Shown: piece by piece, positions 8,734-19,279 of the stretch | Layout: each line of letters begins with the position of its first letter | Position numbering within the stretch: the first letter of the stretch is position 1 | Source: an uncultured Prevotella sp. | GTDB lineage: Bacteria; Bacteroidota; Bacteroidia; Bacteroidales; Bacteroidaceae | Assembly (NCBI GenBank): GCA_947177775.1 | Contig: CAMWVS010000006.1 | Coordinates: forward strand, 1-64,000 | Length of the DNA stretch: 64,000 bases | Direction of reading: 5' to 3' | Program-made: the position numbers and the translations under genes | The notes under the pieces: generated by a model | What the model was told of the DNA's origin: nothing | The model's input: the letters and a program-made list of their open reading frames with translations, nothing else | Database searches by the model: none

Positions 8734-10338
8734 TTATAGCGAGAGAATGATTTTATCCCATTCTTCCGCGCTCTTTTTCTCTCCGAAAGCACGCTGATAG
8801 AGCTTGCTTCTGACTGACGTGACGCCGGATGGCGAGAGACTGGCCAGCTTGGCGATGTCCTTCAGCTGTATGCCGGTTTTGAGGAGCAGGCAGATTCGAT
8901 AGTCAGGCAGGCTCATCTTGCATAGGTCGCTCAGTTTTTCGTCAAATCCTGGATAGCTGATGTTGACGGCAGCCTTGAGCATGTTCCATTCTTCGTCGCT
9001 CATTCGTTTGTTTTGGTCCGGTGAATTGAGCATGCGCCGTATGTGTCTGTATATGTCAGACTGTGTCATGTCGGGACTACTTGTCTCCTGCATGTCCGGT
9101 GATTCGTGCTGCCGGGCTATCATCAGCCGATATTTCTCTATCTTATATTTCAGTATGCGCTTCCGTTGCCTGTTGTTGATGATTGTGTATGAAAGGGAAA
9201 TGATGATAATTAAGCATGTTGATATAAGGATAGCGAGGAAACTTTCTCTCTTACTGTTCTCAGCCTTTATTCTCAGGTTTTCTTTTTCTATTCGTTCATA
9301 GTTATATAGCGCATTCATTTTTGCGATTGCTTCGGAAGCGTTCATTTCTTGTATGGAGTCAAGCAGTGTTTTGCTGTCTCGAAAATGTTGTATGGCCGTT
9401 TGAGGATTTTTATGTTCAGCATAATATTCAGAAAGTTTTAGATGTGCCATCTGTTTGGCATATATAGTACCATTTTGGGTGAGATATTCATAGCACAATA
9501 TTGCAGAATCGAGTTTTCCCGTGTTAGTGTAAAATTCGGCAGCAATTGACAACACTGCACTTCTATCGGATGGGGAATCATATTCTAAAGCGGTCTTCAG
9601 GTATTTGTATGCAATGTCATTTTCATTTCTTTTCAGATGTAGCCATGCCAACTGGGCGCAGACAGTGGCTTCCATCTCTCTGTTATGAAGTTTCCGAGAT
9701 AGGTATAAAGCCTGTTTGTCATAGTATAACGCGCTGTCATTAATATGCTTATCTTTATAGACATCGGCAATATCGCGCAGATTAAAGATAATGGATACTG
9801 TATCTTTTGCCCACTGGCTGTATTTTAGAGATTTGCGATGCATATTCATGGCATTGTCGTAAAGACATTGATACGAAAAAATATATCCTATTTGGCTATA
9901 TGCTTTGCTTTTGATTTTCGTATTCTTATCAGTCTTCATCGTTGATACTGCTTTTTGAAAGCAAGCCAAGGATTGTGGATAGTTATAATGTTTCCTGTAT
10001 ATTCTTCCCGCATAATAGTAAGCCTCCGGGAGTATGTTCTTGTCGCCTCCGTTCTCATAATATTCCACGATTGTATTGATTACTGTATCGCCGGTAATAG
10101 GCCTGTATGCTCTGTCTTCAGCCTTTATTTTCAGCAGGCGGTAGTACATCCGGACGTGTTCTTCCTCTTTTTCCATCTCCGGTGCCAGGCGTTCAAGCAT
10201 GGCGATGGCGCTGTCGGGGGCGTCTATGGTCATGCTGTCAGCCTCGATGAGTTGGTGTGGATAGCGGTAGCTGCGCGAACACGCCATAGTGAGTATGGCC
10301 GCAATGACGATTGTAGTGAGTCTGTTTGTTCTGATCAT
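8734..10338 (-). CDS. TPR-containing lipoprotein-like regulator with TM segment and C-terminal LuxR/HTH-like domain
   Basis: Lipobox-like MACSRSY; TPR-like helices; TM FLAILISTCLIIIISLSYTI; C-terminal DYRICLLLKTGIQLKDIAKLASLSPSGVTSVRSKLYQRAFG. Confidence 0.7.
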   Translation of the reverse strand: MIRTNRLTTIVIAAILTMACSRSYRYPHQLIEADSMTIDAPDSAIAMLERLAPEMEKEEEHVRMYYRLLKIKAEDRAYRPITGDTVINTIVEYYENGGDKNILPEAYYYAGRIYRKHYNYPQSLACFQKAVSTMKTDKNTKIKSKAYSQIGYIFSYQCLYDNAMNMHRKSLKYSQWAKDTVSIIFNLRDIADVYKDKHINDSALYYDKQALYLSRKLHNREMEATVCAQLAWLHLKRNENDIAYKYLKTALEYDSPSDRSAVLSIAAEFYTNTGKLDSAILCYEYLTQNGTIYAKQMAHLKLSEYYAEHKNPQTAIQHFRDSKTLLDSIQEMNASEAIAKMNALYNYERIEKENLRIKAENSKRESFLAILISTCLIIIISLSYTIINNRQRKRILKYKIEKYRLMIARQHESPDMQETSSPDMTQSDIYRHIRRMLNSPDQNKRMSDEEWNMLKAAVNISYPGFDEKLSDLCKMSLPDYRICLLLKTGIQLKDIAKLASLSPSGVTSVRSKLYQRAFGEKKSAEEWDKIILSL

Positions 10339-10395
10339 TGGTATGCAGGTTTTGTATGATGATATTCTTAGGTGATGTATGATGGTTTTGTGAGT

Positions 10396-11355
10396 CTACC
10401 ATTTGACGCGGCCATATTTCTCCTTATACCACAGTTGCCATGAGTTGACCATGTTCTGCCATATCACGTATGCTCCTGGAGCTACTGCGGCCAGCGGATT
10501 GAGGAACGTCACGGTCAGCCAGATGGCCACAACGGTGTTCTTCTGGCCCATGGCCTGACCGGCACTGATGTTCTCGTCGTAGCGGCGTCCGACGGCCTTG
10601 CCTGTGGCGAAGAGCAGGAGGGTCACGACGAGTGGGAGCATGAGGAGCCAGAGAAGGGTTGTGTGGGAGACGGAAGAGAAGAGGATGTTGTGGATTGTCA
10701 CGCCCGTGACGATGGCCAGATTGACGCACCACATGTAGAATCCGAAGTTGCGTGTGCGGCAGATTCGGGCGTTGAGGCGCGGAGCGATGCGGCGGGTGAG
10801 CATGGCGAGAATCAGCGGGGCCACGAGCACGACGGTGACGTTGCGCAGAACGGCGAGCGAAGTGGCGAGGAAAGGTATGTCGGCCTCCTTCTCAATGAGG
10901 GGAAAGAGTAGCGGGATGGTCACCGAGGTGACGAGATTGTCTATAATGGTGAATATCGTCAGCGAGGCGATGCTGCCGCCCAGCTTCTCCGTCACGACGG
11001 CGGCCGCGGCGGCCGTGGGACAGATTATGCAGATGAAGACGCCTTCGAGAATTAGTTTCAGGGTTGGTGATGACGTCATGGTGATGGCCCATGCAAGAAG
11101 ACAGGCCATGCCTACACGTATGAGCTGGAGCCACAGATGCCAGAGACGGGGGCGCATGTCGCGCAGCTCTATCTTGCAGAATGTGACGTAGAGGATCAGG
11201 AACATGCCGTAGGGGAGGAAATCGACGAGCAACGGGCCTACGGTGTCGCCCACGGGAATAAGCGGGGTGGCATGGGAAAAGAGCAGATAGATGAGTGTGC
11301 CGGCAAATATAGCTACGGGCAGTGACCATCTCTTGATGAACGTAACGATATTCAT
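10396..11355 (-). CDS. BASS-type (bile acid:sodium symporter-like) membrane transporter
   Basis: About 10 TM segments; ...GVFICIICPTAAAAAVVTEKLGGSIASLTIFTIIDNLVTS... Confidence 0.6.
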   Translation of the reverse strand: MNIVTFIKRWSLPVAIFAGTLIYLLFSHATPLIPVGDTVGPLLVDFLPYGMFLILYVTFCKIELRDMRPRLWHLWLQLIRVGMACLLAWAITMTSSPTLKLILEGVFICIICPTAAAAAVVTEKLGGSIASLTIFTIIDNLVTSVTIPLLFPLIEKEADIPFLATSLAVLRNVTVVLVAPLILAMLTRRIAPRLNARICRTRNFGFYMWCVNLAIVTGVTIHNILFSSVSHTTLLWLLMLPLVVTLLLFATGKAVGRRYDENISAGQAMGQKNTVVAIWLTVTFLNPLAAVAPGAYVIWQNMVNSWQLWYKEKYGRVKW

Positions 11356-11427
11356 AACGGGTGCAAAGGTAGCTAATAATCGTGAATTAAGGCCGTGGAG
11401 GCGGGAAAATGTGGCTAAAAGAGTTAT

Positions 11428-11480
11428 AAACGACGGCCTGCCGCAAAGTTCCCCGGAAACTTTGCGGCAGGCCGTCGTTT
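11428..11480. terminator. Strong intrinsic terminator-like hairpin downstream of dnaA
   Basis: 23-bp perfect stem aaacgacggcctgccgcaaagtt / aactttgcggcaggccgtcgttt with 7-nt loop. Confidence 0.85.
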
Positions 11481-11507
11481 GTGTGTGAGTGGCGTCGGAT
11501 GACGTCG

Positions 11508-12917
11508 CTATTGTTTCAGTTTGAATGAATTTTCGATGCTTGTGATCTCTTCCGTGAATGCTTTGTCCACCTTCAGGCGCTTCTCTACGGCCGAACAGCT
11601 GTGGATTACGGTAGAATGGTCGCGGCCTCCGATGAGCTGGCCGATGCGCGAGGCGGGCATTTTTGTGTACTTCTGGGCGAAATACATCGATACCTGACGC
11701 ACGATGACGTAGTCGCGCTTGCGGCTGCGGCTGAACACGTTCTGCTGTGTGACGTTGTAGTGGCCGCAGACTTTCTCCAGAATGTCGTCGACCGTGAGCG
11801 GATGATTGTCTATCTTGACGGCGCGCTTGATGACCCTTTCGGCCAGACGCATGTCTATGTTGCAGTTGTAGACCACGGAGTAGGCCATCAGAGAGTTTAT
11901 CACTCCCTCCAGATCGCGGACGCTGCCGTTGGCCGTCTGGGCTATATATCCGATGACTTCATTGGGAATCTTCAGTCCGTCGCGGCGGCACTTGCAGCTC
12001 AGTATGTCGACGCAGAGCTGCATGTTGGGCTTCTCCAGCTCTGCCGTCAGACCGCATTTGAAGCGCGTCAGCAGGCGGTCTTTCATGCCCTGAAGCTCTA
12101 CCGGCGGACGGTCGCTGGCCAGAATAATCTGTTTTCCGTTGCGGAAAAGATGGTCGAAGATATGGAAGAACGTGTCCAGAGTCTTTGCAGCGGTGGCCCA
12201 TTCCTGTATGTCGTCGACGATGAGGACGTCGATGGTCTGGTAGAAATTGATGAAATCGTTGGTCCGGTTCTGCCTTACGGCGTCGGTGTACTGCACCTGA
12301 AAGAGGCGTGCACTGACGTAAAGAATACGCTTTTGGGGGTAAATCTCCTTGCAACGGACACCGATGGCGTTGACAAGATGGGTCTTTCCGCATCCGGAAG
12401 GGCCGTAGATGTAGAACGGATTGAACGCCGAACGGCCCGGATGCTCGGCAATGGACATGCCGACCGTGCGCGGCAGCTTGTTGCTGTAGCCTTCGATGAA
12501 GTTGTTGAAAGTGTGTCGGAGATTGAGTTGGGGGTTCAACTCGTTTGGACCGGCAGCCCTTTTGGCCTGTTGCGGGCGTCCTGCCTGACGGGCGGGAGCG
12601 GGCTGCGGCGTTATGATGACAGGCTCGTCACCCTCCACGTCCTGTGCTATGCCGTTGGTCTTGTCCGTCACAATGCGGTATGTCAGTTTTACGTTAGTGC
12701 CGAAACTGCGCGTGAGGACGTTGCTCAACAGGTTTACGTAGTATTGTTCCAGATATTCGTAGATATACGGACTGGGCACCTGAACCAACAGAGTCTTATT
12801 CTCTTCCGAATAGGACTCGAAGGCAATTGGGGCAAACCAAGTGTTGAATTGCTGTTCCGTTATGCTCTCTTTTATGAGGCTGAGGCATTTTTCCCACAGC
12901 ACCATATATTTGTTCAT
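11508..12917 (-). CDS. dnaA: Chromosomal replication initiator protein DnaA
   Basis: Walker A YGPSGCGKTHLVNAIG; Walker B VLIVDDIQ; C-terminal DnaA signature GGRDHSTVIHSC. Confidence 0.97.
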   Translation of the reverse strand: MNKYMVLWEKCLSLIKESITEQQFNTWFAPIAFESYSEENKTLLVQVPSPYIYEYLEQYYVNLLSNVLTRSFGTNVKLTYRIVTDKTNGIAQDVEGDEPVIITPQPAPARQAGRPQQAKRAAGPNELNPQLNLRHTFNNFIEGYSNKLPRTVGMSIAEHPGRSAFNPFYIYGPSGCGKTHLVNAIGVRCKEIYPQKRILYVSARLFQVQYTDAVRQNRTNDFINFYQTIDVLIVDDIQEWATAAKTLDTFFHIFDHLFRNGKQIILASDRPPVELQGMKDRLLTRFKCGLTAELEKPNMQLCVDILSCKCRRDGLKIPNEVIGYIAQTANGSVRDLEGVINSLMAYSVVYNCNIDMRLAERVIKRAVKIDNHPLTVDDILEKVCGHYNVTQQNVFSRSRKRDYVIVRQVSMYFAQKYTKMPASRIGQLIGGRDHSTVIHSCSAVEKRLKVDKAFTEEITSIENSFKLKQ

Positions 12918-13272
12918 CTGGCGTTACTTCTGTATTTAAATAATGTGATGTAGATTGTTGCAGATGCAAATTTCGGCTTTTTTTCCGTAATTAGCAAATT
13001 GCAGCTTTTTTAGAACGCTTCCGCAATATTGTCGTAACACCTTAATTTAAGGCATTTTAAGTGTATTTCCTACCATCTGTATGCTTTCTTGTGTTTTGCT
13101 GAATGTAATCTTGTGAATGTCAGCGGATTAAACAGACAATGCCGGGAGGTCCGCTTAGTAGGCCTCCCGACACGCAATTTGCTGAAAGCGGTATGTAATA
13201 GAGGGTTTTGCAGTTTTCCGGCAATATGGCAGCATTGCTTCTTTTATTTAGACTAAATAAAAATATTGCGGC

Positions 13273-14175
13273 CTATTTGTCCTTCTTCCCGAATATTGAG
13301 AAATGGACATAGCGTTTCGGATGCTGCCTCAAGTCAATCATCAGTGAATCGGCGTCACGCATTGTCGCGCTGAGATTGTAGTACAGCTGCGGGTCACGCA
13401 TGAGCAGCCCCAGCGTTCCTTCCTTGCTGTTGAGCGCTGCCGTCATCTGCTCGACGTTGCTGAGAGTGTTGTTCACCTTTGTCATAGTGGCTGCAATGTC
13501 AACGTCGCTGATGTTCTTGGTTATCCGGTCGGTGTTGGTCAGCACCTTGTCTGCCTTGTCAAGCATGCCGGGCACACGTTTGTTGAGGCTTGCCGTGAGC
13601 GCATTGAGTTGTTTTGTTGTTACGGCCAGATTTCCTGTTATTGCGTCCACGTTGTGGAGTGAATTGGCCAGTGCGGGGTCGGCGAGCAGAGCGTTGAGGC
13701 TTGTGAGGATGGAATCCATTTTCGGCAGCATCTTTTCCACGGCCGGAATCATGTCGGCAGCCTTTGAAAGCATGCCGATTTCTTTGTTTCCCCGTATTGT
13801 GTCGCCGGGGGCAACACGTTCCAGAGGGTTGGAGGCCAGAAGCAGGTTGACCTTTATGTTGCCCAGCATGTCGCTCTCTATTTCTGCCGTCGAGCCTTTC
13901 GGCAGGCGCATGTTCTTGTCGAGTCCGACAGCGGCAATGATGTCTCCGTCAGTGCCGTAGTTGTAGATGATGTCTTTCACCACTCCGACCTTGTAGCCGT
14001 CGGCATAGACCGGGCTTGAGGCGGAAAGGCCGCTGATGTCGTCGAAGGCCACGTAATAGGTGTCTTCCGTTGAGAATATGTTCAGCCCCTTGAGGAACTG
14101 AAGTCCGAAGAACAACACCACAACGCCTAATATAGCCACGCAGGCTATCTGTACTTCCTTAGTAAAGAATTTCAT
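13273..14175 (-). CDS. MlaD/MCE family protein
   Basis: N-terminal TM then FEDISGLSASSPVYADGYKVGVVKDIIY-type MCE domain. Confidence 0.85.
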   Translation of the reverse strand: MKFFTKEVQIACVAILGVVVLFFGLQFLKGLNIFSTEDTYYVAFDDISGLSASSPVYADGYKVGVVKDIIYNYGTDGDIIAAVGLDKNMRLPKGSTAEIESDMLGNIKVNLLLASNPLERVAPGDTIRGNKEIGMLSKAADMIPAVEKMLPKMDSILTSLNALLADPALANSLHNVDAITGNLAVTTKQLNALTASLNKRVPGMLDKADKVLTNTDRITKNISDVDIAATMTKVNNTLSNVEQMTAALNSKEGTLGLLMRDPQLYYNLSATMRDADSLMIDLRQHPKRYVHFSIFGKKDK

Positions 14176-15797
14176 AACGTCTGTCTTTTGTTTCTGTTAG
14201 TTTTAAATTCGCGTATAGCCTCGGCCACATTTGTTTTCTGTCCGTCCTTGAAGGCGATTATGAATGCCTCGGGAAAACTTTCGAGGAGGCTTTTCCGCAG
14301 TCTGAAAATCTCGTTATAGTCGGTTGACGAGCCGACGGTATATTTATATAGTCCGTTCTCCTGGTAGCAGCCTACATCCGTCATGCCTTTCAGCTGACGG
14401 TCACCTGCTGGCAGATTGCTGCTGCTGGCGAGTATCTGGACCTTGAAAACGGGGGCGGAGTCTTTGATTTCGCTGACAGCTGCGACTGTTTCTGCCGGCT
14501 GAACTATAGGCTCGGGGGAGGCAGCGGGAACAGCAGCGGGGGATTCTGCCGAACGCGTAAGACTGCTTTCTGCGGGCTTCGGCTTCACCTGTGCGGCTGG
14601 TTCTGACGTTCCTGATGCGTTTCCTTTTGGCGTCACGGGCCTTTCCGGAACAGCGGCGACCTTGCTTTCCGAAACCGGCGCGGCTTTGCTCCCGGCCACG
14701 GCTACGGCCTCCGGAGCCGCCGTGGCGTCCTTGTCGGCTTTTTCCGGTGCGTCAGGTTTGGCGACGGCCTTCTCCTTCGGCTTCTCGTTAGAGACACCGT
14801 TTCGGGCGTCGGTCAGCTCCATTATGATGCTCTTGCTGTTTCTTTTGTCGCGTTTGCTCTCCGTCTTCTGCACTTGCTCTGCCGGAGTCTGGGCTTTGAC
14901 TGATGTAGTCGGTGTGTTGCCGGTCGTTGCCTGTGTGTTGCCGGTCGTACGGCGGCTCTTCTCCGGTTTGGCGGCCGGAGCGGGAGAAGCCTTTATCTGG
15001 ACGGCAGAGCTCTTGTCGTACTTCTTCTTGTAGTCCAGAAAAGCCTGGTATATTCCTTTTCCGAGGGCGTCAATACCGCTTTTCGAGTTGAGATAGCGTT
15101 CCTCGTCCGGCGTCGTTATGAATCCCAGCTCAATCAGGCAGCTGGGCATGGACGTCTCGCGGAGCACAAGGAAACCGGCCTGCTTGACGCCTTTGTTGGG
15201 ACGTCCGGCAGCGGCACAGGTGCGTTGCTGCACGGCTTTGGCCAGCATGACGCTCTGTTCCATGTTCCTGTCCTGCATGAATTCGAACATGATATAGCTC
15301 TCGGAAGAGCGCGGGTCGAAGCCTTCGTAGCGCTGTTTGTAGTCTTTTTCTATCAGGATGACCGAGTTTTCGCGTTTGGCCACGTCGAAATTGTCGGCCG
15401 CCCGGTTCATACCGAGCGTATAGGTCTCCAGTCCGCGGGCAATCCGTCCTTTGGGCAGAGCGTTGGTGTGGATGGAGATGAAGAGGTCGGCTTTGTTTTT
15501 GTTGGCTATGTTTGCTCTTTCGTGCAGTGGAATGAAAACATCCGTCTTGCGTGTGTATATGACTCTGACATCGGGACAGTTGTTTTCCACATACCGTCCG
15601 AAGGCCAGTGCTACGTTCAGATTGATGTTTTTCTCTTTGGAAATTTTGCCTATGGCGCCGGCGTCGTTGCCTCCATGCCCGGCATCGATGACGAGCGTAA
15701 ACTTATCTTTTGCGGCGTTTGCTACGGCCGCAAAGGATATGGAGAGCCATAGGAGAAACAGAAACTTTCTGCACATGATGCTATTTAAATTACGCAA
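14172..15797 (-). CDS. N-acetylmuramoyl-L-alanine amidase (Amidase_3) with long low-complexity linker and SPOR-like C-terminus
   Basis: FTLVIDAGHGGNDAGAIGKISKEKNINLNVALAFGRYVE...; LFISIHTNA; C-terminal FKVQILASSSNLPAGDRQLKGM. Confidence 0.92.
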   Translation of the reverse strand: MRNLNSIMCRKFLFLLWLSISFAAVANAAKDKFTLVIDAGHGGNDAGAIGKISKEKNINLNVALAFGRYVENNCPDVRVIYTRKTDVFIPLHERANIANKNKADLFISIHTNALPKGRIARGLETYTLGMNRAADNFDVAKRENSVILIEKDYKQRYEGFDPRSSESYIMFEFMQDRNMEQSVMLAKAVQQRTCAAAGRPNKGVKQAGFLVLRETSMPSCLIELGFITTPDEERYLNSKSGIDALGKGIYQAFLDYKKKYDKSSAVQIKASPAPAAKPEKSRRTTGNTQATTGNTPTTSVKAQTPAEQVQKTESKRDKRNSKSIIMELTDARNGVSNEKPKEKAVAKPDAPEKADKDATAAPEAVAVAGSKAAPVSESKVAAVPERPVTPKGNASGTSEPAAQVKPKPAESSLTRSAESPAAVPAASPEPIVQPAETVAAVSEIKDSAPVFKVQILASSSNLPAGDRQLKGMTDVGCYQENGLYKYTVGSSTDYNEIFRLRKSLLESFPEAFIIAFKDGQKTNVAEAIREFKTNRNKRQTL

Positions 15798-15821
15798 AAG
15801 TAGTTATTTTCCCACTAAAAC

Positions 15822-16214
15822 TCAAATATCTCCGGCAGTTTTATCATTTATTAAATGTATCTCCACACCTGCGCCACGACACTCTGCGCCCATCGGCGGG
15901 TTTACTTTTGTTATGCTCAGGTCAATGGAGGTGATGTCGGGAAAGGCCTCCAGGAGTGCCTTGGCAATGCGTCCGGCCACATGTTCCAGCAGTTTCGACG
16001 GTGTTTCCATTTCCCGTTTGACGATTGCGAGCATGTCGGCATAGCTCAGCGTGTCGGCGACATCGTCTGTCATGGCGGCGCGGCTGATGTCGTAGCCGGC
16101 CCGCAGACTGACAATGAAGTCCGCCCCCACGGCCGTTTCCTGCGGCATGACGCCGTGACGGGCATGGATGCGGACTTCATTGATATATATGTAAGAACGA
16201 CTGATGTTCATCAT
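15822..16214 (-). CDS. folB: Dihydroneopterin aldolase
   Basis: SYIYINEVRIHARHGVMPQETAVGADFIVSLRAGYD...SKLLEHVAGRIAKALLEAFP. Confidence 0.9.
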   Translation of the reverse strand: MMNISRSYIYINEVRIHARHGVMPQETAVGADFIVSLRAGYDISRAAMTDDVADTLSYADMLAIVKREMETPSKLLEHVAGRIAKALLEAFPDITSIDLSITKVNPPMGAECRGAGVEIHLINDKTAGDI

Positions 16215-16229
16215 TCGGTCTGTCTTATG

Positions 16230-18791
16230 TTATCCGCAGCGTGATGCGCCGCAGTTCTTGCACGTCAGACAGCCTTCCTGATAGACGAGGCTTTCCTGCC
16301 CGCAGACCGGGCATTTCTGGCCCTTGGCCTCCGTTCCGTCCACTATATACTTTTTCAGGGCGCGTTCAACACCGTTCTTCCACGTGTTGATGCTCTCGCT
16401 CTTGAGCTGCAGCGAGCTGACGAGCTTGATGACATGGTCTATTGGCATCCGGTAGCGCAGCACGCCGCTGATGAGCTTCGCGTAGTTCCAGTATTCGGGA
16501 TTGAACTTCTCGCTGAGTCCTTCGACCGTCGTCTTATAGCCGCGTTTGTTCTCAAACTGGAAGTCATAGCGGTGGCGTCCGTCTTCACCGGTGCTCTTGA
16601 TGATTTTTCCCTTGGTCACGGTCTTGGGCAGCACGATTCCTTCCTCGTCGTCCTGAAGACCGGTGAAAATCTCGTAGGGATAGCCGTTGAGCAGTCCAAC
16701 GAACGCAACCCATTTCTCCTTGTTGTTCTGGAAGCGCACCACGTCACACTCCAGTTCCTTGGGTCTGACCTCCGTCACTTCGGGATGTTTGCACGGGAAG
16801 CGTGTCTCGGCTTTCGCATCCTCTTTCTTCTTGTCTTTCTTCGAAACGGAAATCATCACGCCCGAGCGGCTTCCGTCGCGGTAGATGGTGCAGCCCTTGC
16901 ATCCTGAGCGCCATGCCTCTACGTAGAGACGGTTCACCAGCGCCTCGTCGACGTCGTTCGGGAGATTGACCGTGACGCTGATGGAATGGTCCACCCACTT
17001 CTGTATCGCGCCCTGCATCCTGACCTTCATGAGCCAGTCAACGTCGTTGGCCGTCGCTTTATAATAGGGTGAGCGTGCCACGAGCTCGTTGATTTCCTCC
17101 TGCGTATATTTCTTCCGCGTGTCTATGCCGTTGGCCTCCATCCATGTGAGGAACTTATGGTGATAGACGATATATTCCTCAAACGAGTCGCCCACCTCGT
17201 CAACGAAATCGACATGAACCGACGTATCGCCCGGATTGACCTTGCGGCGGCGCTTGTAGACGGGCATGAAGACTGGCTCTATGCCGCTCGTGGTCTGTGT
17301 CATGAGGCTCGTCGTTCCTGTAGGGGCAATCGTCAGACAGGCGATATTGCGGCGTCCGTGGAGCGCCATGGCCTCATAAAGCTGCGGGTCGGCCTCCTTG
17401 AGGCGCTGGATGAACGGGTTGGCGGCTTCGCGTGTCGTGTCGTAGACCTCGAACGCTCCGCGCTCGACGGCCATGCTGACAGACGAGCCGTAGGCAGCCA
17501 GGGCCAGACTGCGGTGAACCTCAACGGAGAAGTCCGTAGCCTCCTGTGTTCCGTAGCGCAGTCCCATTGCGGCAATCATGTCACCCTCGGCCGTTATGCC
17601 GACGCCGGTGCGGCGTCCCATGCTGCTTTTGCGCTTGATTTTCTCCCAAAGATGACGCTCGGCACCCTTGACCTCGTCGCTCTGCGGGTCTTCGCCGATT
17701 TTCTCCATGATGCGGTCAATCTTCTCCAGCTCCAGGTCGACGATGTCGTCCATGATACGCTGTGCGGCAGCCACGTGGCGGCGGAAGAGGTCGAAGTCGA
17801 AACGGGCCTCCGGTGTGAACGGGCTTATGACGTATGAATAGAGATTGATGGACAGCAGACGGCACGAGTCATACGGACACAGCGGAATCTCACCGCACGG
17901 ATTGGTGGACACTGTCTGGAAGCCGAGGTCGGCATAGCAGTCCGGTATGCTCTCGCGGCGTATGGTGTCCCAGAAGAGCACTCCCGGTTCGGCGCTGCGC
18001 CATGCGTTGTGGACAATCTTCTCCCAAAGCGCCTTGGCGTCAATATCCTTCTGATAGTCAGGTGTATCGCTGTCGATGGGGAACTTCTGCGTGTAGGTCC
18101 GGCCTTCGACGGCAGCCTCCATGAAATCGTCGTCGAGCTTGACCGACACGTTGGCTCCGGTCACCTTGCCCTCGGTCATCTTGGCGTCAATGAAAGCTTC
18201 GCTGTCGGGATGCTTTATGCTGACGGAGAGCATCAGTGCTCCGCGGCGTCCGTCCTGTGCGACCTCACGTGTGGAGTTGCTGTAGCGTTCCATGAACGGC
18301 ACGAGGCCGGTCGATGTCAGGGCCGAGTTGTTGACGGGCGAGCCTTTCGGACGGATATGGCTCAGGTCGTGGCCCACACCTCCGCGGCGTTTCATGAGCT
18401 GCACTTGTTCTTCGTCAATGCGCATGATGGCGCCGTAGGAATCGGCATTGCCGTCGAGGCCTATGACGAAACAGTTGCTCAGCGATGCCACCTGATGGTC
18501 GTTGCCGATGCCGGTCATGGGGCTTCCGGCGGGTATTATATAGCGGAAGTGGTCCAGCAGTTCAAAAACCTGTGCGGCTGTCATCGGATTGGGATATTTC
18601 CGCTCGATACGCTCTATTTCGCGTGCTATGCGCCAGTGCATGTCTTCGGGCGATTTCTCATAGATGTTCCCGAAACTGTCTTTCATGGCGTATTTGTTCA
18701 CCCATACGCGGGCGGCCAGTTCATCACCGTTGAAATATGCGAGTGAGGCCTCGAAAGCCTCATCATACGAATACGTTTTTTTGTTGTCCAT
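16230..18791 (-). CDS. nrdJ: Adenosylcobalamin-dependent ribonucleoside-diphosphate reductase
   Basis: SNCFVIGLDGNADSYGAIMRIDEEQVQLMKRRGGVGHDLSHIRPKGSPV; C-terminal Zn-ribbon CPVCGQESLVYQEGCLTCKNCGASRCG. Confidence 0.93.
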   Translation of the reverse strand: MDNKKTYSYDEAFEASLAYFNGDELAARVWVNKYAMKDSFGNIYEKSPEDMHWRIAREIERIERKYPNPMTAAQVFELLDHFRYIIPAGSPMTGIGNDHQVASLSNCFVIGLDGNADSYGAIMRIDEEQVQLMKRRGGVGHDLSHIRPKGSPVNNSALTSTGLVPFMERYSNSTREVAQDGRRGALMLSVSIKHPDSEAFIDAKMTEGKVTGANVSVKLDDDFMEAAVEGRTYTQKFPIDSDTPDYQKDIDAKALWEKIVHNAWRSAEPGVLFWDTIRRESIPDCYADLGFQTVSTNPCGEIPLCPYDSCRLLSINLYSYVISPFTPEARFDFDLFRRHVAAAQRIMDDIVDLELEKIDRIMEKIGEDPQSDEVKGAERHLWEKIKRKSSMGRRTGVGITAEGDMIAAMGLRYGTQEATDFSVEVHRSLALAAYGSSVSMAVERGAFEVYDTTREAANPFIQRLKEADPQLYEAMALHGRRNIACLTIAPTGTTSLMTQTTSGIEPVFMPVYKRRRKVNPGDTSVHVDFVDEVGDSFEEYIVYHHKFLTWMEANGIDTRKKYTQEEINELVARSPYYKATANDVDWLMKVRMQGAIQKWVDHSISVTVNLPNDVDEALVNRLYVEAWRSGCKGCTIYRDGSRSGVMISVSKKDKKKEDAKAETRFPCKHPEVTEVRPKELECDVVRFQNNKEKWVAFVGLLNGYPYEIFTGLQDDEEGIVLPKTVTKGKIIKSTGEDGRHRYDFQFENKRGYKTTVEGLSEKFNPEYWNYAKLISGVLRYRMPIDHVIKLVSSLQLKSESINTWKNGVERALKKYIVDGTEAKGQKCPVCGQESLVYQEGCLTCKNCGASRCG

Positions 18792-18814
18792 TGTTCTGTC
18801 TGTGAAATCGGACG

Positions 18815-18822
18815 CAAAGATA
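18815..18822 (-). promoter_or_regulatory. Bacteroidales-type -7 element (TATCTTTG on - strand) for nrdJ
   Basis: caaagata on + strand, 24 bp upstream of start. Confidence 0.55.
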
Positions 18823-19090
18823 AGAACATTATTTCATATTGCAAAACAAGTTAGTCAACAGAATTAGTCTAAATGTCCTGCTGATTTATTTTTTTGAGGA
18901 TTCCATGCTCCATTCCTTTTGTGGGACAGAGGCGGGGAGAACGTTTTTTGTGCGTGATATTCAACGATTTAGCTGATTGGGATTCAACTCTTTGTATGGC
19001 ACCCCCGTGTCTCCGCTCGTATGTATGCTTATAGCCTACAGTGCGGCTGCACCGTGGGCAGTCATGTATGGACGATGGATGTGTTATCGC

Positions 19091-19147
19091 ATGTCACGAT
19101 AGCTGAACGTACGTCACGATAGCTGAACGTACGTCACGATAGCTGAA
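19091..19147. repeat. 20-bp tandem repeat, about 2.9 copies
   Basis: atgtcacgatagctgaacgt/acgtcacgatagctgaacgt/acgtcacgatagctgaa, followed by gaatagttcgaatagttcg. Confidence 0.9.
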
Positions 19148-19279
19148 TAGTTCGAATAGTTCGTTGCTTATGTGTTAATAGCGTGTTAACAAATTTTAAA
19201 ATCGGGGGGGGGTGAAACTTATTGGTCGTTATTATCGTCTTTAATATAGCTTTAAAAGGCGTGAATATAACAAAACTAA

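Noticed and set aside
11601-12953. 450-aa ORF on + strand
   Set aside because: Full antisense of dnaA in GC-rich codons; long but composition is typical of a shadow ORF
12918-13272. Possible oriC next to dnaA
   Set aside because: I found no cluster of TTATCCACA-like DnaA boxes or AT-rich unwinding array; in Bacteroidetes the origin is often not adjacent to dnaA
14400-15040. Repetitive Ala/Pro/Lys-rich segment in the amidase
   Set aside because: Looks like an ordinary disordered linker between amidase and SPOR-like domains
19091-19147. CRISPR array
   Set aside because: The 20-bp units are directly adjacent with no unique spacers, and no cas genes are present
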